Source: Prevotella sp. (GTDB lineage Bacteria > Bacteroidota > Bacteroidia > Bacteroidales > Bacteroidaceae). Taken from it: a stretch of 64,000 nucleotides of DNA. Positions within the stretch are counted from its first letter, which is position 1. Each line of letters opens with the position of its first letter. The position numbers and the translations under genes were made by a program. Under the pieces are notes generated by a model. It ran no database searches. It was given only the letters and a program-made list of their open reading frames with translations, and was not told the DNA's origin. Below are positions 11,018-18,327 of the stretch, in pieces. The stretch is taken from NCBI GenBank assembly GCA_024682415.1, contig JAIKZG010000013.1, forward strand, positions 62,001-126,000, in the 5' to 3' direction.

Positions 11018-12118
11018 ATGGCTTTAGAAGATTACGTATATTGTGTGATACTCGCTGGCGGAAAAGGACGCCGTCTGTGGCCCTGCAGTCGCAGCAATAT
11101 GCCGAAGCAATTCATGGATTTCTTCGGTGTGGGGCGCACTCAGGTGCAGCAGACTTACGACAGATGCACGCATTTCGTAAGGCGCGACCATATTCTCATT
11201 TCTACCAACGAGGCTTATGCAGGTTTATTAAAAACACAACTTCCCAATGTGCCGGAGCACAACCTTCTTATAGAGCCTATCTATCGCAATACTGGGCCAA
11301 GTCTTGTGTGGGCGGCTCATCGCATAATGATGATGAATCCCATGGCTAAGATTATCGTCATTCCTTCCGATCAGGCTATTATTGACGAGGTGGCTTTTGA
11401 GCGCAACATCAATGAGGCTCTCGACTTTATCCGCAAAAACGACTCTATTCTCACGCTCGGAGTGAAGCCTACTCGCCCTGAACCTGGATATGGATATATT
11501 CAGATGGGAGATGAGGTTTCGGCAGATGTCTATCGGGTGAAGTCGTTCAGCGAGAAGCCAGAGCGTTATTTCGCTCAGATGTTTATGGACAGCGGTGAGT
11601 TTTATTGGAACACTGGTATGTTCTTCGGTTCGGCTCATTGCTTCTTTGAAAATGAAACTCTCTTTAATGTTTCAATTCTCCATGATTACGACAGGGAGAT
11701 GGCAGCTAAGGGCATTGCGCCCACCATTGAGCAGGAGGAGCGGTTTATGCAGGAGAATTTCTCTCGTTTCCCTAATGTAAGTCTCGACAGCGCGGTGCTC
11801 GAAAAGGGTGGCGACAGCCATGTGCTGAAATGCGAGTTTGGATGGGCTGACCTCGGCACTTGGCACAGCATATATGAGGCCATGAGTAGGGGCGATGGCG
11901 ACAATGTGGTGGTAGACAGCGACGTAATTCTCGACGAGAGTGAGGACAACGTGATAAAACTCCCCAACGACCATCTTGCCGTAATAAGAGGACTTAAAGG
12001 ATATATCGTTGCCGAGCAGGGCAATGTGCTCTTTATCTGCCCGAAGGAAGATTCATCGGCTTTGGTGCGCAAATATGTGAATGAGGTGCAGATGCAGAAA
12101 GGCGAAGACTATGTCTGA
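11018..12118 (+). CDS. manC: Mannose-1-phosphate guanylyltransferase
   Basis: A 366-residue cytoplasmic nucleotidyltransferase that makes GDP-mannose from mannose-1-phosphate and GTP, feeding GDP-fucose, mannosylated glycans and surface polysaccharides. The N-terminus has the pyrophosphorylase loop LAGGKGRRLWPCSR followed by MPKQF, then PSDQ, GYGYIQ and FSEKP, all typical of ManC. It lacks the C-terminal phosphomannose isomerase domain found in bifunctional enzymes, so it is the short single-function form. It has its own upstream promoter and a separate promoter for the rubredoxin gene downstream. Confidence 0.93.
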   Translation: MALEDYVYCVILAGGKGRRLWPCSRSNMPKQFMDFFGVGRTQVQQTYDRCTHFVRRDHILISTNEAYAGLLKTQLPNVPEHNLLIEPIYRNTGPSLVWAAHRIMMMNPMAKIIVIPSDQAIIDEVAFERNINEALDFIRKNDSILTLGVKPTRPEPGYGYIQMGDEVSADVYRVKSFSEKPERYFAQMFMDSGEFYWNTGMFFGSAHCFFENETLFNVSILHDYDREMAAKGIAPTIEQEERFMQENFSRFPNVSLDSAVLEKGGDSHVLKCEFGWADLGTWHSIYEAMSRGDGDNVVVDSDVILDESEDNVIKLPNDHLAVIRGLKGYIVAEQGNVLFICPKEDSSALVRKYVNEVQMQKGEDYV

Positions 12119-12210
12119 ACAAAACATGCCGTCGGAAGATATATAAAATGTATGTTTCCGTACACGGCTTCCGCTTTTGCACTTTTTAGAATAAAAAGAT
12201 GATATTTCTT

Positions 12211-12241
12211 TTTGAAATTCATTGCTTTATCAATATATTTG
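12211..12241 (+). promoter_or_regulatory. Promoter for the rubredoxin gene (TTTG-19-TATATTTG)
   Basis: TTTG at 12211-12214 and TATATTTG at 12234-12241 with the standard 19-base spacing, 51 bases before the rubredoxin ATG. Confidence 0.75.
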
Positions 12242-12292
12242 CAGGCAGTATAATCGATTCTATTAACTAATCAAATTTTAAACATTAACATT

Positions 12293-12457
12293 ATGAGAAA
12301 GTACGTTTGCAATGTTTGCGGTTATGAATATGACCCTGCGAAAGGTGATCCTGACAACGGTATAGCAGAAGGCACATCATTTGAGGATTTGCCTGATGAC
12401 TGGACATGTCCTATATGCGGAATAAGCAAGGAGGATTTCTCTCCTGCTGAGAAATAA
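12293..12457 (+). CDS. Rubredoxin
   Basis: A 54-residue protein with the two CxxCG knuckles of rubredoxin ([10 protein letters not shown] near the N-terminus and CPICG near residue 39), which bind one iron through four cysteines. It is a small cytoplasmic electron carrier, usually serving rubrerythrin, superoxide reductase or other oxygen-defence enzymes in anaerobes. Length and the intervening PDNGI and DLPDDWTCP segments are standard. It has its own promoter and a convincing intrinsic terminator, so it is monocistronic. Confidence 0.96.
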   Translation: MRKYVCNVCGYEYDPAKGDPDNGIAEGTSFEDLPDDWTCPICGISKEDFSPAEK

Positions 12458-12482
12458 AATGAAAAATTATTAAACATGTGAT

Positions 12483-12526
12483 AGCCTCATGCGGTAGTTG
12501 CTTTTTGCGCCGTGTGAGGCTTTTTT
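12483..12526 (+). terminator. Intrinsic terminator of the rubredoxin gene
   Basis: AGCCTCATGCGG pairs with CCGTGTGAGGCT (two G-U pairs) and is followed directly by six T residues. Confidence 0.85.
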
Positions 12527-12537
12527 CGTATAAATCG

Positions 12538-12568
12538 CTTGCAGATTTAAAAATTAGGTTTATATTTG
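12538..12568 (+). promoter_or_regulatory. Promoter upstream of the structured RNA/leader (CTTG-19-TATATTTG)
   Basis: TATATTTG at 12561-12568 is a perfect -7 box. CTTG at 12538-12541 is one base off the -33 box, at exactly 19 bases. Initiation near 12575 would be about 345 bases before the next start codon, so the transcript has a long non-coding part. Confidence 0.6.
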
Positions 12569-12574
12569 CAAATG

Positions 12575-12800
12575 AAAGAATGTGCGTAGCACCTTATGTT
12601 TTGGTGTAACGTGCCTTATTGGTGAAAATAGCATTGCTATTATTCTTGTTCCGGTCTGGAATCGTGGAAAATTCAAAGTCAAGGAACATGGATAAGAGTT
12701 AATGTCTACGTATATGCGTAGATGTGACTGTATCTATTCTTGACTTGGGTTTTCCACGAACCTCAGACCGAATAATACAAACGCATCTACGCTTTCGTTT
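12575..12800 (+). ncRNA. Candidate structured non-coding RNA or long 5' leader
   Basis: No open frame of note. Three perfect helices stack as one long stem: CGGTCTG (12652-12658) with 12764-12770, TCGTGGAAAA (12662-12671) with 12750-12759, and AAGTCAAG (12676-12683) with 12739-12746. They are separated by small internal loops. The apical part has hairpin TCTACG/CGTAGA (12705-12722). GCGTAGATG (12716-12724) is also complementary to CATCTACGC at 12784-12792, giving a pseudoknot or a switch. Smaller hairpins precede it (AATAGC/GCTATT near 12629-12643). A promoter lies just upstream. No known RNA family was recognised. It may be a separate small RNA or the leader of the fimbrillin-like gene. Confidence 0.5.
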
Positions 12801-12851
12801 TGTGCCCAAAGCAAGTTTATAGCGAAATTCTATTAAATGCCGATAAGAAAA

Positions 12852-12859
12852 TATGTTTG
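12852..12859 (+). promoter_or_regulatory. Possible second -7 box (TATGTTTG) for the fimbrillin-like gene
   Basis: TATGTTTG fits TAnnTTTG and lies 61 bases before the start codon, but no TTTG is found 19-20 bases upstream. If used, the structured region before it would be an independent RNA. Confidence 0.35.
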
Positions 12860-12920
12860 GCAAGCGAGCCAAGCTAAAAGAATGAACAAACAAAGGCTAT
12901 AAACATAAAAAGATGAAGTT

Positions 12921-14609
12921 ATGAAACAGATTAGATTAATTCCGATAGGAATGGTATGTACTGTGGTAGCGTGCCTCTTTGCGTCGTGCGCTTCTGATGA
13001 CGCTTTGCAATTATCTACAAAAGGCGAAGCTCTGACATTTTCAGTAGGCTTGAATGCCGTCAGCCCAATGGAGATTGATACTCGCAGCGTAAGATTTGAT
13101 ACCGACACTATTTTTGCAGGCGTGATGCACAAGGAGGAAGTAGAAATGAGTGTGGGCGAACTTTCACGCGCTCCGCTTGATGACACGCCTACATGGGTTG
13201 GTGGCGAAGCCGTTACAGTTCAGGTGGACGGCAGATTCTTTCAATACACTATTGGCGGAAGTGGCTCATCATCAACAATGACGAGCGCAGCTCCTTATTA
13301 TTTCACCAATCTTAATTCCCTTACCGCCAACGCATGGTATCCTTCTACCGAAGGAGCTGTTGTCAGCACAACACATTCAGTCAGTGCATCGCAGAACAAT
13401 GACGCAAATTTCAAGAACAGCGATTTCTTGTATGGCAGTGCGTCTGTTGTTCATTCCAATACGGCAAACAGCATAAGCCTTAGCCATAAGATTGCAAAAG
13501 TGCGTGTAACGGTGAATGTAGCTAATCCTTCTTATTTGGCAAACGCGACTATCAATAGCGTTGTTTTGAGCGGAACGAAACGTGACGGCACTGTCGGCAG
13601 CAAAGGCGTATTGACTGCTAAAAATTCCGCAAGCGATATTACTATGCACAAACGCGGTGACAATGTTTTTGAAGCTTGCATTATTCCTCAAAATGCTTCT
13701 CTCACTTTCAAGGTAAATGTTGGCGGAACGATTTATACAGCCAATGCTATTACTTCTCGTGATTACGCTGCTAACAATGTCTACACCGCAACGATAAATA
13801 TCTCGGCAAGCAAATTCCTATATCAGGGCAACACGTCTGTAGATATTGGCGATTTCTATGGCATTTATGCTAATGGTCAAGGCGTTGTGATAGATGGTAA
13901 TTCCTCTGCTGTGACAGCAGCGAAGAATAAAGGGATTACCCCAGTCGCCCTCATTTATTCAACATCCACAAGTAACACAGATAAAAGCCATGGTTGGACA
14001 AATGGGTATGCAATCTCTCTTCATAAAGTGGGTGGTGGAAATTATGCGTGGAGTACGGAATCTGGTTCAACTGTTATGAATCAGCAATTTCCTTGGAAGC
14101 CAACAATTGAAGAGATGACACCATGTTGGGAGTTTTATGACGGATATACAGATACTCATACTATAACAGATAACAGAAATAATAACGCAACAAATTATCC
14201 TGCATTTTTTGCTGCAATCAACTATCAAAACAATTATTCTCTTAGTAGTGCAACGAGTAAATGGTATCTTCCAAGTCATGGGCAAATGTATAGATTTTTA
14301 CGTGAAATTGGTGGGATGAGTAGTAACGTAGCGCCATACGATGTCGTAATATGGTATGTAAATCCTAACAATGGTACGATGGTGGATATTATTGACAGAA
14401 ATATAAATGGATACTTTAGCGTAGCTGGTGAGGGGTCATATACTCCGTTTCCGATAAATCCAGACGAAGCTTATTATGTAACAAGTACGGAGGTAAATGC
14501 TAGTTCTTATATTTTGGTGAGATTTCCTTATTACGGTCATTTGGATTTTTATTCTACTAATAATTTAAAAAACGACAGTCATGAAGTCCGCCCATTTATG
14601 GCTTTCTAA
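12921..14609 (+). CDS. Fimbrillin-family lipoprotein with lectin-like (DUF1566-like) C-terminal domain
   Basis: A 562-residue predicted lipoprotein: a signal peptide runs into lipobox FASC, with Cys23 as the lipidated residue. Residues about 30-300 resemble Mfa/FimA-type fimbrillin domains of Bacteroidales (FKNSDFLYG, LSHKIAKVRVTVN, YTATINI). From about residue 310 (DIGDFYGIYANGQG) a second domain follows, with KWYLPSHGQMYRFLREIGG and a C-terminus STEVNASSYILVRF...EVRPFMAF. It resembles the C-type-lectin fold ends of DUF1566/FISUMP proteins and of diversity-generating retroelement targets. The 3' half is visibly AT-richer than the 5' half. It probably sits on the cell surface and binds a ligand or forms part of a pilus; the ligand is unknown. 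Confidence 0.72.
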   Translation: MKQIRLIPIGMVCTVVACLFASCASDDALQLSTKGEALTFSVGLNAVSPMEIDTRSVRFDTDTIFAGVMHKEEVEMSVGELSRAPLDDTPTWVGGEAVTVQVDGRFFQYTIGGSGSSSTMTSAAPYYFTNLNSLTANAWYPSTEGAVVSTTHSVSASQNNDANFKNSDFLYGSASVVHSNTANSISLSHKIAKVRVTVNVANPSYLANATINSVVLSGTKRDGTVGSKGVLTAKNSASDITMHKRGDNVFEACIIPQNASLTFKVNVGGTIYTANAITSRDYAANNVYTATINISASKFLYQGNTSVDIGDFYGIYANGQGVVIDGNSSAVTAAKNKGITPVALIYSTSTSNTDKSHGWTNGYAISLHKVGGGNYAWSTESGSTVMNQQFPWKPTIEEMTPCWEFYDGYTDTHTITDNRNNNATNYPAFFAAINYQNNYSLSSATSKWYLPSHGQMYRFLREIGGMSSNVAPYDVVIWYVNPNNGTMVDIIDRNINGYFSVAGEGSYTPFPINPDEAYYVTSTEVNASSYILVRFPYYGHLDFYSTNNLKNDSHEVRPFMAF

Positions 14610-14617
14610 ATTGCAAA

Positions 14618-14703
14618 TTCTATTATAGTCGCCTATAATAGCAGATTATTCATGAGAGCATGAATAATATTTGGCGACACTTCGCAAATATATTATAATA
14701 GAA
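14618..14703. repeat. Nested inverted repeats after the fimbrillin-like gene
   Basis: TTCTATTATA (14618-14627) pairs with TATAATAGAA (14694-14703), and GTCGCC (14628-14633) with GGCGAC (14673-14678). Inside is a perfect 10-bp stem with a 4-base loop (14645-14668; ATTATTCATG, AGAG, CATGAATAAT). TATTATA 14621-14627 can instead pair locally with 14634-14640, so two folds compete. Confidence 0.6.
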
Positions 14704-14736
14704 GGAGCGGCATTCTCGTGATGAGAGTGTCGCTCC
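14704..14736 (+). terminator. Terminator-like hairpin
   Basis: GGAGCGGCATTCTC and GAGAGTGTCGCTCC pair over 14 positions with G-U pairs and a 5-base loop. Few T residues follow. It is the likely transcript end for the fimbrillin-like gene. Confidence 0.5.
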
Positions 14737-14755
14737 ATTGCTTTCAATATCTACT

Positions 14756-14912
14756 AAAACTACACTTTTCAATGGAATTTGGTACTATAAAACTACACTT
14801 TTCAATGAAATTTGGTACTACAAAACTACACTTTTCAATGGAATTTAGTGCCGCGAAACTACACGTCTTAATGACGCTTAGTACCATAAAACTTTAATTT
14901 TCAATGAATTAA
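14756..14912. repeat. 33-bp tandem repeat array, about five copies
   Basis: A 33-bp unit beginning AAAACTACACTTTTCAATGG starts at 14756, 14789, 14822, 14855 and 14888. The first three copies are near-identical and the last two are diverged. There is no open frame through it. Confidence 0.85.
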
Positions 14913-14937
14913 GGTGAGTTTTTTAAGTTTCTATAAA

Positions 14938-15331
14938 GATTTGTCTGCAGAGTTGTGTGGCTAAATCTTCATTTTTAGGATTTCTCTGTAGAGTTGTGCA
15001 GCGAAATCTTCGTTTTAGGATTTTCTTGCAGAGTTGTGCAGCGAAATCTCACTTTTAGGATTTTCCTGTAGAGTTGTGCAGCGAAATCTTCGTTTTAGGA
15101 TTTCCTTGTAGAGTTGTGCAGCGAAATCTCATTTTTAGGATTTCTCTGCAGAGTTGTGCAGCGAAATCTTCGTTTTAGGATTTTCTTGTAGAGTTGTGCA
15201 GCGAAATCTCATTTTTAGGATTAGTCAGCAGAGTTGTGCAGCGAAATCTTCGTTTTAGGATTTCTCAGTAGAGTTGTGCAGCGAAATCTTCGTTTTAGGA
15301 TTTCTCTGCAGAGTTGTGTGGCGAAATCTGT
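14938..15331. repeat. 40-bp tandem repeat array, ten copies, each able to form a hairpin
   Basis: Unit starts are at 14938 (41 bp), 14979, 15019, 15059, 15099, 15139, 15179, 15219, 15259 and 15299 (partial). The core is AGAGTTGTGCAGCGAAATCT. In each unit GATTTCTCTGCA faces TGCAGCGAAATC across a GAGTTG loop, giving an 11-of-12 bp stem in the best copies. The linker alternates mostly between CTTCGTTTTAG and CTCATTTTTAG. It lies between the fimbrillin-like gene and the M16 peptidase promoter. Confidence 0.9.
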
Positions 15332-15374
15332 ATACTCGTTGAGCGCAAAAGGAGCTGATTTGTAATTAAATACT

Positions 15375-15382
15375 TACCTTTG
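15375..15382 (+). promoter_or_regulatory. -7 promoter box (TACCTTTG) for the M16 peptidase gene
   Basis: TACCTTTG at 40 bases before the start codon. The nearest TTTG (15359-15362) is only 12 bases upstream, so the -33 element is unclear. Confidence 0.5.
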
Positions 15383-15421
15383 TAATCGTTCTAATATTAA
15401 CAACTAATTATAAATACACAA

Positions 15422-18250
15422 ATGAAAATTAGAAGTATTTTGGGAGCGGCGTTTTTGATGATGTGCGCAGCCGTGCATGCTCAAACTCCTGCTCAGATTA
15501 CTATCCCTACTGATACGGCAGTGAGGATAGGAAAACTGGCGAATGGACTGACTTATTACATTCGCCATAACAATTACCCGGAACATGTGGCGAGCTTCTA
15601 CATCGCTCAGCGTGTAGGCTCTATTCAGGAGCTGCCGAGTCAGCGCGGACTCGCTCATTTCTTGGAACACATGGCTTTCAATGGTTCTGAACATTTCAAG
15701 GACGACGGCATAATAAAGTATACGAGAGGGCTGGGCGTCTCTTTCGGTCGTGATCTGAATGCTTACACAAGCGTAAACGAAACGGTATATAATATATGTG
15801 CTGTTCCTACAACGCGACAGACGGCTCTCGACTCTTGTCTGCTCATACTCAAAGATTGGAGCAATGGTCTTTCTCTCAAAGCTAAGGAGATCGACAAGGA
15901 GCGTGGAGTGGTGCATGGAGAGTGGACTATGGGCAACGGCGCAAGTCAGCGACTTATGGAGCAGGTGCTCATTAAGGCTTTCCCTAATTCAAAGTATGCC
16001 ACTTGCTCGCCGATAGGACTGATGTCGGTGGTAGATAGCTTCCCTTACAAGGCTCTTCGCGCATATTATAAAAAATGGTATCGCCCGGATAATCAGGCTC
16101 TCGTCATTGTGGGTGATGTAGATGTTGATCATATCGAAGCGCAGATACATAAGCTGTTTAAAAAGGTGAAAGTGCCTGCAAATGCCGCTAAGGTGGTGGA
16201 TGCGGAAACTCCTGATAACAATGAGGCTATCTATGCTGTATTGAAGGATAAGGAGCAGAAAACTAATGAGCTTAGCATCGACATGAAGTTTGACGCTACT
16301 CCTGATTCTATAAAGAATACCGTTCCTTATTATTTCCAGATGTGCGTTCAAAATCTTATCTCGCAGATGTTCAACGCGCGTTTGAGCGAATTGGAGCAGG
16401 ATGCAAACTGTCCGTTTACAAGTTCTTCGTTCGGTATTGGTTCGTATTGCGGAATAGCAAAGACGAAAGACGCTGTAAGCTTTAATGCCCGTGCCAAGGA
16501 GGGTAAGGATGTTGAGGCTTTGCAGGCGATGATGAGAGAGCTTCTGCGTGTGCGCAAGTTCGGATTTACTGCTTCTGAATATCTTCGCGCAAGAGAAGAG
16601 CTGCTCAGCCAGATAGAAACTCAATATACTAATCGCAATAAGCGCAAGAATGATGAATATTGCCGTGAGTATATCCGTAATTTTGAGGATGGCGAGCCTA
16701 TTCCTTCTGTAGAAACAGAGTATCAGTTGGCTAATATGCTGTTGCCGAATGTGCCTGTTGATGCAGCCAATGAGCTTGTGAAGGAGATGATTTCTGATAA
16801 TGATACTAATCTCGTGATAATAGAAACGGCACAGGATAAGGAAGGTGTCGTTCTTCCTACTGAGGCGCAGCTCGCTGAAGCAGTAAAGGCTGCTCGTACT
16901 GAACAGCTCACGGCGTGGGTAGATAATGCTAAGGACGAACCTCTGATTGCCAATATGCCGAAGAAAGGCTCTATAAAGGCAGAAACAGAAAACAAGGCAC
17001 TCGGTTATAAGGCTCTTACTCTTTCTAATGGTGCAACTGTAATTCTGAAGAAGACAGATTTCAAGGACAATGAGATAATGTTCCGTGGTTCAGCAAAGGG
17101 TGGTGAAGATCAGTTTACTGATTCCGACGCGGAGAATTTGAAGTTGTATGATTCCGTAATCAGTTCAAGCGGTCTTGGCAATTTCTCAAGTCTTGATTTG
17201 CAAAAGGCTTTGGCAGGTAAGCAGGTGAGCGTTTCTAAGTCTTTGAACGTAACTCGCCATAACATCAGCGGCGTTTCTACTCCTAAGGATATAGAAACAA
17301 TGATGCAGCTTGTATATCTCAATTTCACAAATGTATCAAAGGATCAGAAGTCTTATGACGATTTGATGCAGAGATATCGTCTTGGCCTGAAGAATGCGGA
17401 GGCAAAGCCTGACTATATCTTCTCTGATACGCTTGTAAATCGCATTTATTGTGGAAATAAGAAGAACGCTGTGCTTCATCTGAAAGATTTGGATAAGGTA
17501 AGTTATGACAGAGTGCTTCAGATGGATAAGCAGCTTTATGCTAATGCAGGCAATTTCACATTCTATTTCATCGGCAATTATGATGAGGCTACTCTTCGTC
17601 CGTTGATAGAGCAGTATATCGCTTCTATTCCTGGCGTGTGCAGTGAGGTGAAGCAGGAAGAAACTCGTACTTATTTCAAGGGCGTTAAGAATGTTACGTT
17701 CCGTCAGAAGATGGAATCTCCTAAGCCTATTGAATCAGAGATATTCTATGGCGTGAACACTCCTTATACTGCTGAAAACAAGGTAATTTGCAGTGCTGTA
17801 GGGCAAGTGCTTTCTATGGATCTCTTCCAGAAGGTAAGAGAGGAAGCCAGTGCCACTTATTCTATCTATGCTTCATGCTATTTCAATTTGGCAGGTAAAA
17901 CTCCATATACATTGATGCAGATTCAGTCTCCTATCACCGAAGACGCAAAGGTTGATACGGCTCTCGTCCTTATCGATAAAGTGTTGGAAAAGGAAGCTCA
18001 GCTGATGACTCCAGAGAGCGTGGAGAAAGTGAAGAGCGTAATGCTGAAGCAGGCTGATGTAGACGCGAAGACCAATGGCTATTGGCTTGGCATAATATCA
18101 GATTATCTTGATTACGGCGTAGATAACCATACAGATTATAAGAAGACTGTTAAGGCAATTACCCCTAAGCAGCTGTCTGATTTCTTTGTTAAGGCATTCT
18201 ATACTACCGGTAATCATTTGCGTGTCGTAATGCGACCTGAAACGAAATAA
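15422..18250 (+). CDS. M16 family zinc metallopeptidase, secreted
   Basis: A 942-residue exported protein (signal peptide ending near AVHAQ) built of two M16 units in one chain, as in insulinase and pitrilysin. The inverted zinc motif HFLEH (His79, Glu82, His83) is intact in the first half, and the distal glutamate region EIDKERGVVHGEW follows. The second half (from about residue 520, KALTLSNGATVILKKTDF) is the inactive partner. It probably degrades peptides in the periplasm. It has its own promoter box; the array of hairpin repeats lies directly upstream. It is not part of an operon. Confidence 0.9.
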   Translation: MKIRSILGAAFLMMCAAVHAQTPAQITIPTDTAVRIGKLANGLTYYIRHNNYPEHVASFYIAQRVGSIQELPSQRGLAHFLEHMAFNGSEHFKDDGIIKYTRGLGVSFGRDLNAYTSVNETVYNICAVPTTRQTALDSCLLILKDWSNGLSLKAKEIDKERGVVHGEWTMGNGASQRLMEQVLIKAFPNSKYATCSPIGLMSVVDSFPYKALRAYYKKWYRPDNQALVIVGDVDVDHIEAQIHKLFKKVKVPANAAKVVDAETPDNNEAIYAVLKDKEQKTNELSIDMKFDATPDSIKNTVPYYFQMCVQNLISQMFNARLSELEQDANCPFTSSSFGIGSYCGIAKTKDAVSFNARAKEGKDVEALQAMMRELLRVRKFGFTASEYLRAREELLSQIETQYTNRNKRKNDEYCREYIRNFEDGEPIPSVETEYQLANMLLPNVPVDAANELVKEMISDNDTNLVIIETAQDKEGVVLPTEAQLAEAVKAARTEQLTAWVDNAKDEPLIANMPKKGSIKAETENKALGYKALTLSNGATVILKKTDFKDNEIMFRGSAKGGEDQFTDSDAENLKLYDSVISSSGLGNFSSLDLQKALAGKQVSVSKSLNVTRHNISGVSTPKDIETMMQLVYLNFTNVSKDQKSYDDLMQRYRLGLKNAEAKPDYIFSDTLVNRIYCGNKKNAVLHLKDLDKVSYDRVLQMDKQLYANAGNFTFYFIGNYDEATLRPLIEQYIASIPGVCSEVKQEETRTYFKGVKNVTFRQKMESPKPIESEIFYGVNTPYTAENKVICSAVGQVLSMDLFQKVREEASATYSIYASCYFNLAGKTPYTLMQIQSPITEDAKVDTALVLIDKVLEKEAQLMTPESVEKVKSVMLKQADVDAKTNGYWLGIISDYLDYGVDNHTDYKKTVKAITPKQLSDFFVKAFYTTGNHLRVVMRPETK

Positions 18251-18263
18251 ACTCATATAAAAA

Positions 18264-18293
18264 AGCCTTTCTACCATCGCTGGCGGAAAGGCT
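18264..18293 (-). terminator. Intrinsic terminator of pnp
   Basis: AGCCTTTC and GAAAGGCT form an 8-bp stem. On the minus strand it is followed by a run of T residues (TTTTTTTATA). It lies between convergent M16 and pnp genes. Confidence 0.75.
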
Positions 18294-18327
18294 CAAAGGA
18301 GTATGTATTTATGAAACAATTAGAATC

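Noticed and set aside
14756..15331. Could the tandem arrays be a CRISPR array?
   Set aside because: Units are contiguous with nearly identical linkers; there are no unique spacers and no cas genes.
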